Of a stretch of 64,000 nt of DNA, positions 28,533-38,618 are shown one piece after another. A program made the translations under genes and the position numbers. Position 1 is the stretch's first letter, and every line of letters begins with the position of its first letter. The notes under the pieces were generated by a model. It did not search any database, was not told where the DNA came from, and saw only the letters and a program-made list of their open reading frames with translations. Origin of the DNA: Agromyces subbeticus DSM 16689 (GTDB lineage Bacteria > Actinomycetota > Actinomycetes > Actinomycetales > Microbacteriaceae); contig NZ_ATXG01000012.1 of assembly GCF_000421565.1 (NCBI RefSeq), positions 1-64,000 of the forward strand, given 5' to 3'.

Positions 28533-28918
28533 GCTGCGCTCCCATTCCCGGTCGTCCCGGTCGCCGGCCCGGTCTCGAGCACGACGAACGCGCTCGCGAT
28601 GCCGGCATCGTGACTCATGGTGACGTGCACCCGTTGGATGCCGAGGTCACGGGTGAGCTCGGCGATCGCTCCAGACAGCTCGAAGTCGGGATTGCCGTGC
28701 TCGTCTTGCACCACGCGCATGTCGTGCCATCGGATGACGGGGTTGCCGCCGAGCGCCTTGATCAGCGCCTCCTTCGCCGCGAATCTCGCGGCGAGCGAGC
28801 GAGCCGGGCGATCGCGTTCGCTCTCGGCGAACAAGCGTTCGCGAAGCGCCGGGGTGCGCGTCAGCGACCGCTCGAAACGGTCGATGTCGACGACGTCGAT
28901 GCCGATACCCGCGATCAC
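28529..28918 (-). CDS. acpS: Holo-[acyl-carrier-protein] synthase
   Basis: A 129-residue phosphopantetheinyl transferase that moves 4'-phosphopantetheine from CoA to ACP. Mg-binding residues are in GIDVVDIDRF and in FAAKEALIKAL. The start is GTG 28918 (VIAGIGIDVV); the open frame runs further upstream without homology. It follows glmS by 22 bp. Confidence 0.94.
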   Translation of the reverse strand: MIAGIGIDVVDIDRFERSLTRTPALRERLFAESERDRPARSLAARFAAKEALIKALGGNPVIRWHDMRVVQDEHGNPDFELSGAIAELTRDLGIQRVHVTMSHDAGIASAFVVLETGPATGTTGNGSAA

Positions 28919-28940
28919 CGCGCCACCCCCGGCCTGCGGC

Positions 28941-30791
28941 TCACTCGACCGTGACCGACTTCGCGAGGTTGCGCGGCTGGTCGACGTCGAGGCCCTTCGC
29001 CTGCGAGAGCTCCATCGCGAAGATCTGCAGTGGCACGACCGCGAGGAGCGGCTCGAAGAGCGGCGCGGCGAGCGGGATGCGCAGCACCTCGTCGGCGAAC
29101 GGCAGCACCGCGGCATCGCCGGCCTCGGCGATCGCGATGACGCGAGCACCCCGGGCGCGGATCTCCTGGATGTTCGAGACGACCTTCGGGTGCAGCGTCG
29201 CCGAACCACGCGGGCTCGGCACGACGACGAAGACGGGCTGGCCCGGTTCGATGAGCGCGATCGGGCCGTGCTTGAGCTCGCCGGCTGCGAACCCCTCGGC
29301 GTGGATGTAGGCGAGCTCCTTGAGCTTCAGCGCGCCCTCGAGCGCGATCGGGTACCCGACATGGCGGCCGAGGAAGAGCACGGAACGCGTGTCGGCCATC
29401 CAGTGCGCGAGCTGCGCGACCTTCTCGGATTCGGCGAGCACGGTTTCGAGCTTCTCGGGAACCGCCTGCAGTTCGTGCAGTTGCACGGCGAGCTCCTCGG
29501 CCGACAGCGTGCCGCGCACGCGCGCGAGGTGCAGGCCGAAGAGGTAGAGCGCGGCGATCTGCGCGACGAAGGCCTTCGTCGACGCCACCGCGACCTCGGG
29601 CCCGGCGTGCGTGTAGACCACCGCGTCGGACTCGCGGGGGATCGTGGCGCCCTGGGTGTTGCATATCGAGATCGTGCGCGCACCCTGCTCGCGGGCGTAC
29701 TTCACGGCCATCAGCGTGTCCATGGTCTCGCCCGACTGGCTGATCGACACCACGAGCGTGTGATCGTCGAGCACGGGCTCGCGGTAGCGGAACTCGTGGC
29801 TCAGCTCGACCTCGACGGGCACTCGCGCCCACTGCTCGATCGCGTACTTCGCGACCATGCCCGCGTACGCGGCGGTGCCGCATGCGATCACGGTGATGCG
29901 ACGGATGCCGCGGAGTTCCTCATCGCCGAACGACTCGAGCTCGGGAATCACGACCTGGTCGTCGACGACGCGGCCGAGCAACGTCTTCGCGACGGCCTCG
30001 GGCTGCTCCGAGACCTCCTTGCGCATGAACGACGACCAGCCGCCCTTCTCAGCGGCGGACGCGTCCCACGCGACGTCGAACGGCTCGACCTCGACCGGCT
30101 GGCCGTCGAAGTCGGTCACCACGACGTCGGCGGCGGTGATGGTCACGATCTGGTCCTGGCCGATCGCGAGAGCGCGCTTCGTGTACTCGACGAAGGCCGC
30201 GACATCCGATCCCAGGAAGTTCTCGCCGTCGCCGAGGCCGATGACGAGCGGTGAGTTGCGCCGGGCGCCGACCACCACGCCGGGCTGGTCGCGGTGCACG
30301 GCGAGCAGCGTGAAGGCGCCGTCGAGCCGCGAGACCGTGTTGCGGAACGCCTCGCGCAGATCGCCCGTCGACCGGTACTCCTTGCCGAGGAGCACTGCGG
30401 CGACCTCGGTGTCGGTCTCGCTCTCGAAGGCGAAGCCCTCGGCGAGCAGTTCGTCTCGCAGCTCGGAGAAGTTCTCGATGATGCCGTTGTGGATGAGCGC
30501 GAGGCGCCCCTCGTCGCCCAAGTGCGGGTGCGCGTTGCGGTCGGTCGGCCCGCCGTGCGTGGCCCACCGGGTGTGGCCGATGCCCGTGGTGCCGTGGTGC
30601 AGCGGGTTCGCCTCGAGCTCATCGGCGAGCACCTGCAGCTTTCCGGCCCGCTTCGCGGTCTCGATCGTGCCGTCGTCATCGACGATCGCCACTCCCGCCG
30701 AGTCGTAGCCACGGTACTCGAGGCGACGAAGGCCTCCCATTAGGACGTCGAGGCTGTTGCGCTCTCCGACGTATCCGACGATTCCACACAT
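28941..30791 (-). CDS. glmS: Glucosamine-6-phosphate synthase (glutamine-hydrolysing)
   Basis: A 616-residue enzyme converting fructose 6-phosphate and glutamine to glucosamine 6-phosphate, the first step toward UDP-GlcNAc. Cys2 (MCGIVGYVG) is the amidotransferase nucleophile. The N-terminal domain runs to about 220, and two SIS sugar isomerase domains follow (SQSGETMDT, ending DQPRNLAKSVTVE). TACAAT is 7 nt before the ATG and no Shine-Dalgarno precedes it, so the mRNA is probably leaderless. GlmM is encoded nearby at 31949-33313. No glmS ribozyme is present. Confidence 0.97.
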   Translation of the reverse strand: MCGIVGYVGERNSLDVLMGGLRRLEYRGYDSAGVAIVDDDGTIETAKRAGKLQVLADELEANPLHHGTTGIGHTRWATHGGPTDRNAHPHLGDEGRLALIHNGIIENFSELRDELLAEGFAFESETDTEVAAVLLGKEYRSTGDLREAFRNTVSRLDGAFTLLAVHRDQPGVVVGARRNSPLVIGLGDGENFLGSDVAAFVEYTKRALAIGQDQIVTITAADVVVTDFDGQPVEVEPFDVAWDASAAEKGGWSSFMRKEVSEQPEAVAKTLLGRVVDDQVVIPELESFGDEELRGIRRITVIACGTAAYAGMVAKYAIEQWARVPVEVELSHEFRYREPVLDDHTLVVSISQSGETMDTLMAVKYAREQGARTISICNTQGATIPRESDAVVYTHAGPEVAVASTKAFVAQIAALYLFGLHLARVRGTLSAEELAVQLHELQAVPEKLETVLAESEKVAQLAHWMADTRSVLFLGRHVGYPIALEGALKLKELAYIHAEGFAAGELKHGPIALIEPGQPVFVVVPSPRGSATLHPKVVSNIQEIRARGARVIAIAEAGDAAVLPFADEVLRIPLAAPLFEPLLAVVPLQIFAMELSQAKGLDVDQPRNLAKSVTVE

Positions 30792-30798
30792 GGGTGCG

Positions 30799-30804
30799 AT
30801 TGTA
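30799..30804 (-). promoter_or_regulatory. -10 box (TACAAT) for leaderless glmS
   Basis: TACAAT is 7 nt before the glmS ATG at 30791, with a purine-poor CGCACCC between. It is the best -10 match in the window and would head the glmS-to-tsaD transcript. Confidence 0.6.
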
Positions 30805-30904
30805 CTGGCGTGACGCTGTGCGCTCGCCCTCCGCCCACCCGACGCGGGTTCGACGAGCGTCAGCGGAGCGCCCTTCGTTCCTCGTCTGCCGGGGGCGCCT
30901 GACT

Positions 30905-30910
30905 ACACTG
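30905..30910 (+). promoter_or_regulatory. -10 box (TACACT) for leaderless coaA
   Basis: TACACT is 5 nt before the coaA GTG at 30916, and no ribosome binding site is seen. Confidence 0.45.
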
Positions 30911-30915
30911 GCACG

Positions 30916-31872
30916 GTGCCCGATCAGCAGAGTCCGTCGTCGCACGCGCCGCAGATCTCCCCGTTCATCGAACTCGACCGGGCCGACTGGGCCGCGCTCG
31001 CGCCGTCGATGCCGTCACCCCTCCGCGACACCGAGATCGTGCAGCTGCGCGGGCTCGGCGAACCGCTCGACCCGCGCGAGGTCGCCGAGGTGTACCTGCC
31101 GCTGAGTCGGCTGCTGAACCTCTATGTCGGAGGCACCAAGTCGCTGCACAACGTGACGAGCGAATTCCTGCGCGAGCGCGTCGAGTCGACGCCGTTCGTC
31201 ATCGGCGTCGCCGGCTCGGTCGCGGTCGGCAAGTCGACCATCGCGCGCCTGCTGCGCGAACTCCTCGCCCGCTGGGAGCACACCCCTCGCGTCGAACTCA
31301 TCACGACCGACGGCTTCCTGTTTCCCAACGCCGAGCTCGAACGGCGCGGCCTCATGGCGCGCAAGGGGTTTCCGGAGTCGTACGACCGACGGTCGCTGCT
31401 GCGCTTCGTGAGCGAGGTGAAGGCGGGTGCGGCCGAGGTGCGCGCACCCTTCTACTCGCATCTGGCGTACGACATCGTCACTGACGCGCAGGTCACCGTG
31501 CGACGCCCCGACGTGCTCATCGTCGAGGGCCTGAACGTGCTGCAGCCGCCAGGGCCCGGCCACCGGCTGGCGGTGAGCGACCTGTTCGACTTCACGATCT
31601 ACGTCGATGCCCGCACGAGCGACATCGCGCGGTGGTACGAGGAGCGGTTCCTGAAGCTGCAGCGCGGGGCGTTCGCGAATCCGCGCTCGTACTTCCACCG
31701 CTACGCGAGCCTCACCGAGGCAGAGGCGCGCGCCCGAGCTCGCGAGATCTGGCACTCGATCAACGAGCCGAACCTGCTGCAGAACATCCGCCCCACGCGG
31801 TCGCGCGCCTCGCTCGTGCTGCGCAAGGGCTCGGACCACACGGTGTCGAGCGTGCTGCTGCGCAAGCTCTGA
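30916..31872 (+). CDS. coaA: Type I pantothenate kinase
   Basis: A 318-residue kinase that phosphorylates pantothenate, the first committed step of CoA synthesis. The P-loop [11 protein letters not shown] is at 97-107, followed by [12 protein letters not shown] and the family stretch [12 protein letters not shown] 30916 is divergent from glmS. It ends 76 bp before the convergent glmM stop; only a weak CGCTCC/GGAGCG repeat lies between. Confidence 0.95.
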   Translation: MPDQQSPSSHAPQISPFIELDRADWAALAPSMPSPLRDTEIVQLRGLGEPLDPREVAEVYLPLSRLLNLYVGGTKSLHNVTSEFLRERVESTPFVIGVAGSVAVGKSTIARLLRELLARWEHTPRVELITTDGFLFPNAELERRGLMARKGFPESYDRRSLLRFVSEVKAGAAEVRAPFYSHLAYDIVTDAQVTVRRPDVLIVEGLNVLQPPGPGHRLAVSDLFDFTIYVDARTSDIARWYEERFLKLQRGAFANPRSYFHRYASLTEAEARARAREIWHSINEPNLLQNIRPTRSRASLVLRKGSDHTVSSVLLRKL

Positions 31873-31948
31873 ACGCATGGGCCGCACCGGCTTGGTCGCC
31901 CGCGCAGCGAGTATCGCTCCTCGGCAGGCGTCGCGCGGGAGCGGAGGG

Positions 31949-33313
31949 TCAGGCGATCGCGAGACGCTCGCGCACAACGGCGGCGAGTGTTTCGGCGTGG
32001 CGTTCGGCGATGTCTTGCTCGGCCGCCTCGACCATGACCCGAACCATCGGCTCGGTGCCTGAAGGGCGGAGCAGCACCCGACCGGAGTCGCCGAGTTCGG
32101 CCTCGACCGCGGCGACGGCATCGGCGATGACGGAATCGTCGCCGAGCGCGTGATGATCGACGCCTCGTACGTTCACGAGCACTTGCGGATAGACCGTCAT
32201 GACCGAGGCGAGCTCGGCGATGGTCTTGCCGGTGCGGGCCATCTCGGCCGCGAGGTGCAGGCCGGTCAGCACGCCGTCGCCGGTCGTCGCGAATTCGCTC
32301 ATGATGACGTGACCCGACTGCTCGCCGCCGAGGGCGAGCCCCTCTGCCGCGAGGGCCTCGAGCACGTAGCGGTCGCCGACCTTCGTCTCGACGACGCGGA
32401 TGCCGTGCTCGGCCATCGCCCGGCGCAGGCCGAGGTTCGACATCACGGTCACGACGAGCGTGTCGTCGGTGAGCGTGCCGCGCTCCTTCATCGACACGGC
32501 GAGGATCGCCATGATGCGGTCTCCGTCGATGATGTTGCCGTCAGCGTCGACGGCGAGGCATCGATCGGCGTCGCCGTCGTGGGCGATGCCGAGGTCGGCG
32601 TGGTGCTCGAGCACCGCGGCCTGCAGCTTCTCGAGATGCGTGGAACCCACACCGTCGTTGATGTTCATGCCGTCGGGGTCGGCCCCGATCACGACGACCT
32701 CGGCCCCCGCGTCTTTGAAGGTCTGGGGTGAGACGCCGGCCGCGGCGCCGTGGGCGCAGTCGAGCACGACCTTCACGCCGTTGAGGCGGTGGGGCAGGGT
32801 GCCCAGCAGGTGCACGACGTAGCGGTCTTCGGCGTCGGCGAAGCGACGGATGCGGCCGACACCGTCACCGACGGGGGCCAGCTTCTGGCGGCCCAGGAAG
32901 GACTCGATGCGGTCTTCGACCTCGTCGGGCAGCTTCGTGCCGCCGAAGGAGAAGAACTTGATGCCGTTGTCGGGCGCCGGGTTGTGCGACGCCGAGATCA
33001 TCACGCCGAAGTCGGCATGGATCGAATCGATCAGGTACGCCGTTGCGGGAGTCGGGATGACGCCGGCGTCGAGCACGTCGACACCCGAGCTCGCGAGTCC
33101 TGCCGAGACGGCGGCGGTGAGGAACTCGCCGGAGACCCGCGGGTCGCGCGCGACGACGGCGACGGGCCGACGTCCGGCGGCGCGGAGTTCTTCGGCGTGC
33201 CGACCCTGCGTGAGCACGGCGGCAGCCGCTTGGGCGAGGCCCAGGGCCAGGTCAGCCGTGAGTTCACGGTTGGCCAGGCCCCGGACCCCGTCGGTTCCGA
33301 ATAGCCGAGGCAT
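31949..33313 (-). CDS. glmM: Phosphoglucosamine mutase
   Basis: A 454-residue alpha-D-phosphohexomutase that converts glucosamine 6-phosphate to glucosamine 1-phosphate. Ser109 in MISASHNP is the phosphoserine; the metal loop is [17 protein letters not shown] and [14 protein letters not shown] complete the substrate site. It starts 23 bp after rpsI, a common actinobacterial order (rplM-rpsI-glmM), and acts in the same pathway as GlmS. Confidence 0.97.
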   Translation of the reverse strand: MPRLFGTDGVRGLANRELTADLALGLAQAAAAVLTQGRHAEELRAAGRRPVAVVARDPRVSGEFLTAAVSAGLASSGVDVLDAGVIPTPATAYLIDSIHADFGVMISASHNPAPDNGIKFFSFGGTKLPDEVEDRIESFLGRQKLAPVGDGVGRIRRFADAEDRYVVHLLGTLPHRLNGVKVVLDCAHGAAAGVSPQTFKDAGAEVVVIGADPDGMNINDGVGSTHLEKLQAAVLEHHADLGIAHDGDADRCLAVDADGNIIDGDRIMAILAVSMKERGTLTDDTLVVTVMSNLGLRRAMAEHGIRVVETKVGDRYVLEALAAEGLALGGEQSGHVIMSEFATTGDGVLTGLHLAAEMARTGKTIAELASVMTVYPQVLVNVRGVDHHALGDDSVIADAVAAVEAELGDSGRVLLRPSGTEPMVRVMVEAAEQDIAERHAETLAAVVRERLAIA

Positions 33314-33336
33314 CTACGGAGAACCGGGGGCTGAAA

Positions 33337-33822
33337 TCAGCGCTTCGAGAACTGAGGAGCCTTGCGGGCCTTCTTGAGACCCGCCTTCTTGCGCTCGATC
33401 ACGCGAGCGTCACGCGTGAGGAAGCCCGACTTCTTGAGCGTCGCACGATTGTTCTCGCGGTCGATCTCGTTCAGCGCACGGGCGATGGCGAGGCGCAGCG
33501 CGCCGGCCTGGCCCGAGGGGCCGCCGCCCGTGATCTTCGCGACCACGTCGTACGAGCCCGTGAGCTCGAGCACGGTGAACGGGTCGGTGATGAGCTGCTG
33601 GTGCAGCTTGTTCGGGAAGTACGCCGCGAGCTCGCGGCCGTTGACCGTGATGCTGCCGGCGCCGGGAACGAGGCGCGCACGGGCGATGGCCTGCTTGCGA
33701 CGGCCGACGGCAGCACCGGGAACGGTGAGCACGGGGCGCGGGGTGCTGGGAGCGGCCTCAGGGGTGCTCTCGGTCGTGTAGCTCTCGGGAGCCGCTTCGA
33801 TCTGGTCTGCGATCTTCGCCAT
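33337..33822 (-). CDS. rpsI: 30S ribosomal protein S9
   Basis: A 161-residue protein with an ~35-residue Glu/Pro/Thr-rich N-terminal extension before the conserved [15 protein letters not shown] core, ending in the [12 protein letters not shown] tail that reaches the P-site tRNA. It follows rplM by 43 bp and forms the L13-S9 operon. Confidence 0.97.
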   Translation of the reverse strand: MAKIADQIEAAPESYTTESTPEAAPSTPRPVLTVPGAAVGRRKQAIARARLVPGAGSITVNGRELAAYFPNKLHQQLITDPFTVLELTGSYDVVAKITGGGPSGQAGALRLAIARALNEIDRENNRATLKKSGFLTRDARVIERKKAGLKKARKAPQFSKR

Positions 33823-33865
33823 GGTGGTGTGAATCCTTATTTCGAGAACGTCGAGGGTGCCGGAA

Positions 33866-34312
33866 TTACTGGGCGACCTGGGTGAGGGTGTACGGCTTCG
33901 GCTGCTGAGCCGAGTGCGGGTGCTCCGGTCCGGTGTAGACCTTCAGCTTCTTCAGCTGGGCCCGACCGATCGAGTTCTTCGGGAGCATGCCGCGGATCGC
34001 CTTCTCGACGGCGCGGACGGGGTTCTTCTCGAGGAGTTCGGCGTAGCTGACGGCCGTGAGCCCACCCGGGTAACCGGAGTGGCGGTAAGCCTTCTTCTGC
34101 TCGAGCTTCTGGCCGGTCAGGGCCACCTTGTCGGCGTTGACGATGATGACGAAGTCACCGGTGTCCATGTGGTTCGCGAAGATCGCCTTGTGCTTGCCAC
34201 GCAGCAGGGCTGCAGTGTGGCTCGCGAGGCGACCGAGCACGATGTCGGTTGCGTCGATGACGACCCAGTCGTGCTGGATGTCGGACGGCTTGGGAGTGAA
34301 AGTGCGCGTCAC
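33866..34312 (-). CDS. rplM: 50S ribosomal protein L13
   Basis: A 148-residue protein starting at GTG 34312 ([16 protein letters not shown]). It contains the conserved [15 protein letters not shown] and [19 protein letters not shown]. It heads the rplM-rpsI(-glmM) unit. The 147-bp gap upstream, after truA, should hold the promoter, but I could not place a convincing -10/-35 pair or an L13 leader structure there. Confidence 0.97.
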   Translation of the reverse strand: MTRTFTPKPSDIQHDWVVIDATDIVLGRLASHTAALLRGKHKAIFANHMDTGDFVIIVNADKVALTGQKLEQKKAYRHSGYPGGLTAVSYAELLEKNPVRAVEKAIRGMLPKNSIGRAQLKKLKVYTGPEHPHSAQQPKPYTLTQVAQ

Positions 34313-34459
34313 GGAAGTGCTGCTTTCTGTTCGAGTGAGGGGTTCGTGAATCCCACTCCGGTAGGGAGTTCGCCCGCGATGCGTTCGAACGCCCTGGTGG
34401 AGGGCTCAACTTCGGATGCCGCCGCAGAGGACGACACCAAGGGCCTACATTACCAGAGT

Positions 34460-35500
34460 TTAACCGGCAAGGTCGCCGTCGCCTGGATCCGGCGCTGCGT
34501 GACGCACATCGACGACACCTGCGATGCGCAGTTCGCGGCGCGCGCGGGTCAGCGCTGCGCGCGTCTCGAGTTCGTGATCGTCGGGATAGCCAACCTCGGT
34601 GAGCACGAGGCCCTTGGCAGCCATCACCATGAACTCGCTCGTGCGCTCCCGCGCCTGCAGCAATCGCGCTGGCGCCTCGGCGTCGAGGCGCCCCTCTCCG
34701 ACCGCCACGGCGGCGCCGATGAGCGCACGCACCATCGAATGGCAGAAGGCGTCGGCCTGCAGCGACGCCACGAGCACGCCGTCAGCGTCGCGGCTCCAGC
34801 GATACGCCTGCAGGGTTCGGATCGTCGTGGCGCCCGCCCGCGGCTTGCAGTACGCGGCGAAGTCGTGGAGCCCGACGAGCAGGTCGACCGCCGTCGTCAT
34901 CGCGTCGACATCGAGCTGTCTCGGCACGACCACGGTGCGGTGGCGTTCGAGCGGGTCGCGCCGAGCGGACGCATCGGCGATGCGGTACTCGTATCGGCGC
35001 CAGAGTGCCGAGAAACGCGCATCGAACCCCGGTGGGGCCTGGTCGATGCGATGCACGACGACGTCGGAATCGGTGCCGAGAATGCCGGTCAAGCGTCGTG
35101 CCAGCACACGCGAGGCATCCGTCGCCTGCTCGGGGTGTCCGCGACGGGGCCGTGTCACGGCACGCAGCGCCGCGGCCGGAACGTCGAGGTGCGCGACCTG
35201 GCCGGACGCGTGCACGCCGGCGTCGGTGCGACCCGCGACCGTGAGCCGGGGGGCCACCCCGGTGCGCCGGAAGAGCGTGGCGAGGGCGGTCTCGAGCACG
35301 CCCTGCACGGTGCGCTGCCCAGGCTGGCGACTCCAACCGTTGAAGCCCGAGCCGTCGTAGGCGACGGCGAGCCGGAGTCGCACGAACGGCGCTTCGGTGT
35401 CGCCGGAGCCCATCGCGTCGGCAGAAGCGGTCGCCTCGGCCGCGCCTGCAGAATCGCTCGCGGGCAGGAGCGCGCCCGCGGCATCCGTTCGTTCCGTCAC
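34460..35500 (-). CDS. truA: tRNA pseudouridine(38-40) synthase
   Basis: A 346-residue enzyme that isomerises uridine 38-40 in the anticodon stem. Catalytic Asp93 is in AGRTDAGVHA. It is longer than the ~270-residue norm because of a ~38-residue Ala/Ser-rich N-terminal tail and an insert after residue 110 (TRPRRGHPEQATDASR). The GTG at 35500 overlaps the upstream acyltransferase stop by 4 bp, so the two are translationally coupled. Confidence 0.94.
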   Translation of the reverse strand: MTERTDAAGALLPASDSAGAAEATASADAMGSGDTEAPFVRLRLAVAYDGSGFNGWSRQPGQRTVQGVLETALATLFRRTGVAPRLTVAGRTDAGVHASGQVAHLDVPAAALRAVTRPRRGHPEQATDASRVLARRLTGILGTDSDVVVHRIDQAPPGFDARFSALWRRYEYRIADASARRDPLERHRTVVVPRQLDVDAMTTAVDLLVGLHDFAAYCKPRAGATTIRTLQAYRWSRDADGVLVASLQADAFCHSMVRALIGAAVAVGEGRLDAEAPARLLQARERTSEFMVMAAKGLVLTEVGYPDDHELETRAALTRARRELRIAGVVDVRHAAPDPGDGDLAG

Positions 35501-36831
35501 CGCACCAGCCTAGAGTCCGCCTCGCCGTCGGCGGTCGCGCCACGAACCGGCGTCGTCGCGTCACCCACGCCGACGTCGTCGGCAATGGCCGGGCGCGCGC
35601 CGGGTCCGCCGACGGTGAGCGCGATGACTCCCCCGGTCACGAGCAACCACCCGCTGACGCCGACCTGCCACGGCAGGTAGCCCTGAGTGAGGATGATGCC
35701 GACCCCGGCGATGGCGATGATCGTGCAGCCGACGACCACGGCGAGCGGGGTTCGCCGCTCGACCGGAGCGGGCCACCGCGCCTCGAGCTTCGGCACGACG
35801 AGGCAGCAGAGCGCGACGACCACGGCGATGGCGAGGATCCAGAAGGGACGCGTGGCCCACCAGGCCGGAGACAGCACCGGCGGGAACGCGAGACCGAGCA
35901 ACGACTGGCCGGCCACGACGACCGCCATCGCGAAGGTGTGCCAGAGGTAGATGACCATGCCGTAGACGCCGAAGACGACAACAGCACCGAGGAGCGCGCG
36001 GTGCTGCATCGCGCGGCGGATCGTCGGCTGCGCGATCGCGAAGAGCGACACCTGCCCGAGGGCGAGCGCGAGGATGCAGAGCGTCGGCGGGTTCAGGTTG
36101 TCGAGCATGTCGTGCGAGTAGCCGAACACGACGACGAGCACGGCGATCACGCCGTAACTGCCGGCTGCCATCGCCACGAGCACGAGGCGCGAACGCCTGG
36201 CGAACCAGCCGTCGCGCAGCCCGAAGCCCAGCTGCTGCGCGAAGAGCCACACGAACAGCCAGTTCAGCGCACCGACCGGCAGGCCGGCCGCACGGGTCGC
36301 CACGTCGACGGCGACGACGGCCCCCGCGAGGCCGAGGTACGCGGCCCACGGCGCGTGCCGGTGCAGCGTCGACATGACGGGCACGAGCGCCGTGCAGGCG
36401 ATGTACACCGGGATGAACCACAACGGTTCGGCGAGGCGCACCGCGAAGGTGCGCACGAACTCGTATTCGGCACCACCGGCGAGCATCGCGCCGAGCACGA
36501 GCCCCACCGCCGCCGTCACCGCGATCACCGGGCGGGCGAGCCGGATCGCCCGCAACCGCACGTAGTGAGCCACCGTCTCGCCGTGGCCCCGCAACCGCCG
36601 CCACTGGGTGATCGCCGCGAAGCCGCCGCAGATGAAGAACACCGGCATGATCATGAGCGGCCACGTCGCCCAGGCGAGCGGCTCGAAGCCATCGAGGGCG
36701 TTGAACGCACGGAGCGGCGTGCCGCCGATGCCCATCTGCAGCGCGTGCAGCAGCACCACGACCGGCAGACACAGGGCGCGGGCGAAATCGATCGACAGGT
36801 CGCGGTCGACCGGAACGCGGAGTACGGACAT
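35497..36831 (-). CDS. Acyltransferase 3 family membrane protein
   Basis: A 444-residue polytopic protein with about ten to eleven transmembrane segments matching the acyltransferase_3 family: N-terminal RDLSIDFARALCLPVVVLLH followed by MPVFFICGGFAA. These enzymes transfer acyl groups to extracytoplasmic glycans or lipids; the substrate is unknown. ATG 36831 (MSVLRVPVDRD) is chosen over 36915, which lies in the rplQ terminator. It sits between the rplQ terminator and truA, a non-ribosomal gene inside the alpha-operon/truA neighbourhood. Confidence 0.85.
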   Translation of the reverse strand: MSVLRVPVDRDLSIDFARALCLPVVVLLHALQMGIGGTPLRAFNALDGFEPLAWATWPLMIMPVFFICGGFAAITQWRRLRGHGETVAHYVRLRAIRLARPVIAVTAAVGLVLGAMLAGGAEYEFVRTFAVRLAEPLWFIPVYIACTALVPVMSTLHRHAPWAAYLGLAGAVVAVDVATRAAGLPVGALNWLFVWLFAQQLGFGLRDGWFARRSRLVLVAMAAGSYGVIAVLVVVFGYSHDMLDNLNPPTLCILALALGQVSLFAIAQPTIRRAMQHRALLGAVVVFGVYGMVIYLWHTFAMAVVVAGQSLLGLAFPPVLSPAWWATRPFWILAIAVVVALCCLVVPKLEARWPAPVERRTPLAVVVGCTIIAIAGVGIILTQGYLPWQVGVSGWLLVTGGVIALTVGGPGARPAIADDVGVGDATTPVRGATADGEADSRLVR

Positions 36832-36887
36832 GCAGCCACCCTCTCGAGCCCGCGTGCCGGGCGACGAGCACGAGTCTGGCAGAAACG

Positions 36888-36928
36888 CGAACGGGCCCCG
36901 TGTCGCTGTGGACAACGGGACCCGTTCG
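36888..36928 (-). terminator. Terminator after rplQ
   Basis: CGAACGGG-C-CCCGT pairs with ACGGG-A-CCCGTTCG around a 13-nt loop, beginning 16 bp past the rplQ stop. It ends the alpha operon before the acyltransferase gene. Confidence 0.75.
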
Positions 36929-36943
36929 TGCGGATGTCGCGAG

Positions 36944-37489
36944 TTACGCCTTGGCGGCCTCGTCAGCGGTGGCCTCTTCAGCCGCCGCTTCGGTCTCTGC
37001 AGCCTCGGTCGCCTCGACCTCGGTCTCCTCGACGACCTCGGCCGGAGCCTCCTCGACGACCTCGGCCGGAGCCTCCTCGACGACGGGCGCCTCGGCGGCG
37101 GCCGGCTTCGCGGCGCGCTTCTTGGGCGTCACGGGCTCGAGCACGAGCTCGATGACCGCCATGGGCGCGTTGTCGCCCTTGCGGTTGCCGATCTTCGTGA
37201 TGCGGGTGTAGCCGCCCTCACGGTCGGCGACCTGGGGTGCGATGACCGTGAACAGCTCGTGCACGACGGTCTTGTCGCCGATGACGCCGAGCACGCGACG
37301 GCGCGCGTGCAGGTCGCCGCGCTTGCCGAACGTCACCAGACGCTCGGCGAGCGGACGGAGGCGCTTGGCCTTCGTCTCGGTGGTGGTGATGCGCTTGTGC
37401 GTGAACAGCGCAGCAGCGAGGTTCGCGAGCATCAACCGCTCGTGGGCGGGGCCGCCTCCGAGGCGGGGGCCCTTCGTGGGCTTCGGCAT
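36944..37489 (-). CDS. rplQ: 50S ribosomal protein L17
   Basis: A 181-residue protein. Residues 1-120 are a normal L17 ([35 protein letters not shown]). The C-terminal ~60 residues are an acidic Ala/Glu/Val-rich extension containing a repeated EEAPAEVV unit. It follows rpoA by 51 bp and ends the alpha operon. Confidence 0.97.
   Translation of the reverse strand: MPKPTKGPRLGGGPAHERLMLANLAAALFTHKRITTTETKAKRLRPLAERLVTFGKRGDLHARRRVLGVIGDKTVVHELFTVIAPQVADREGGYTRITKIGNRKGDNAPMAVIELVLEPVTPKKRAAKPAAAEAPVVEEAPAEVVEEAPAEVVEETEVEATEAAETEAAAEEATADEAAKA
37025..37084 (-). repeat. 24-bp tandem repeat in rplQ, 2.5 copies
   Basis: Units at 37025-37048 and 37049-37072, with a half unit at 37073-37084, encode repeated EEAPAEVV octapeptides in the L17 tail. 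Copy number may vary by slippage. Confidence 0.8.
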
Positions 37490-37540
37490 GGTTCGTTCTC
37501 TCCAGTAGGTGGGGGTTGGTGGGCGACCGCGGGGGTCAGC

Positions 37541-38527
37541 CTAGTTCTCGTCGTCGAAGCCCGTGTAGAAGTGGGCGCCGTCGAATCCGGGGACCGAATC
37601 CTTGAGCGACAGACCCATTTCGGTGAGCTTGTCCTTGACCTCATCCACCGACTTCTGGCCGAAGTTGCGGATGTTCATGAGCTGCGACTCCGACAGGGCG
37701 ACGAGCTCGGACACCGTGTTGATGCCCTCGCGCTTCAGGCAGTTGTAGCTGCGCACCGACAGGTCGAGGTCTTCGATCGGAATCGAGAGCTCGCTCGAGA
37801 GCACGGCGTCGACCGGCGCGGGGCCGATCTCGATGCCCTCTGCCGCGGTGTTCAGCTCGCGGGCCAGACCGAACAGCTCGGTGAGCGTGCGGCCTGCCGA
37901 GGCGATCGCGTCGCGCGGCGTGATGGCGGGCTTCGACTCGACGTCGACCACGAGGCGGTCGAAGTCGGTGCGCTCGCCGGCACGAGTGGCCTCGACGCGG
38001 TAGGTGACCTTGAGCACCGGCGAGTAGATCGAGTCGACCGGGATCTGGCCGGCCTCCGAGTACTCGTTGCGGTTCTGGCTGGCCGAGACGTAGCCGCGGC
38101 CGCGCTCGATCGTGAGCTCGAGCTCGAACTTCGCCGAGTCGTTGAGCGTCGCGATGACGAGCTCGGGGTTGTGCACCTCGACGCCGGCCGGAGCCGAGAT
38201 GTCGGCGGCGGTGACCTCACCGGCGCCCTGCTTGCGCAGGTAGGCGGTGATCGGCTCGTCGTGCTCGCTGGAGACGACCAGGTTCTTGATGTTGAGGATG
38301 ATCTCGGTGACATCCTCCTTCACGCCCGGAACGGTCGAGAACTCGTGGAGCACGCCGTCGATGCGGATGCTCGTCACGGCTGCGCCGGGGATCGAGGAGA
38401 GGAGGGTGCGACGGAGCGAGTTGCCCAGGGTGTAACCGAAGCCCGGCTCGAGGGGCTCGATCACGAAACGCGAACGGAACTCCGAGATGTTCTCTTCGGT
38501 GAGCGTCGGGCGCTGTGCGATCAGCAC
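37541..38527 (-). CDS. rpoA: RNA polymerase subunit alpha
   Basis: A 328-residue subunit with the N-terminal dimerisation domain ([20 protein letters not shown]) and a C-terminal domain ([20 protein letters not shown]) that contacts UP elements and activators. The start is GTG 38527. The 177-bp spacer to rpsK upstream lacks rpsD (S4), the usual neighbour, and is full of inverted repeats, one of them just upstream of the ribosome binding site. Confidence 0.98.
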   Translation of the reverse strand: MLIAQRPTLTEENISEFRSRFVIEPLEPGFGYTLGNSLRRTLLSSIPGAAVTSIRIDGVLHEFSTVPGVKEDVTEIILNIKNLVVSSEHDEPITAYLRKQGAGEVTAADISAPAGVEVHNPELVIATLNDSAKFELELTIERGRGYVSASQNRNEYSEAGQIPVDSIYSPVLKVTYRVEATRAGERTDFDRLVVDVESKPAITPRDAIASAGRTLTELFGLARELNTAAEGIEIGPAPVDAVLSSELSIPIEDLDLSVRSYNCLKREGINTVSELVALSESQLMNIRNFGQKSVDEVKDKLTEMGLSLKDSVPGFDGAHFYTGFDDEN

Positions 38528-38542
38528 TGTTGATTCCTTTCG

Positions 38543-38569
38543 GCAGGGTGTCCGCTATATGACACCTGC
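38543..38569 (-). promoter_or_regulatory. Hairpin upstream of the rpoA ribosome binding site
   Basis: GCAGGTGTC and GACACCCTGC pair with one bulged base around an 8-nt loop, ending about 5 nt before the AAAGGA ribosome binding site of rpoA. It could affect translation, but no regulator is known for it. Confidence 0.35.
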
Positions 38570-38618
38570 GAGTACGAGGATCTTGAGTTGTGTGAGAGAA
38601 CGTGTCGCCGGCCGAGCA

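Noticed and set aside
28941-30915. A glmS ribozyme or riboswitch
   Set aside because: The -10 box lies 7 nt before the glmS ATG, leaving no 5'-UTR to hold it, and the structure is otherwise typical of Firmicutes.
34313-34459. An L13 autoregulatory leader upstream of rplM
   Set aside because: The known L13 leader is a Firmicutes RNA; I found no matching stem arrangement here.
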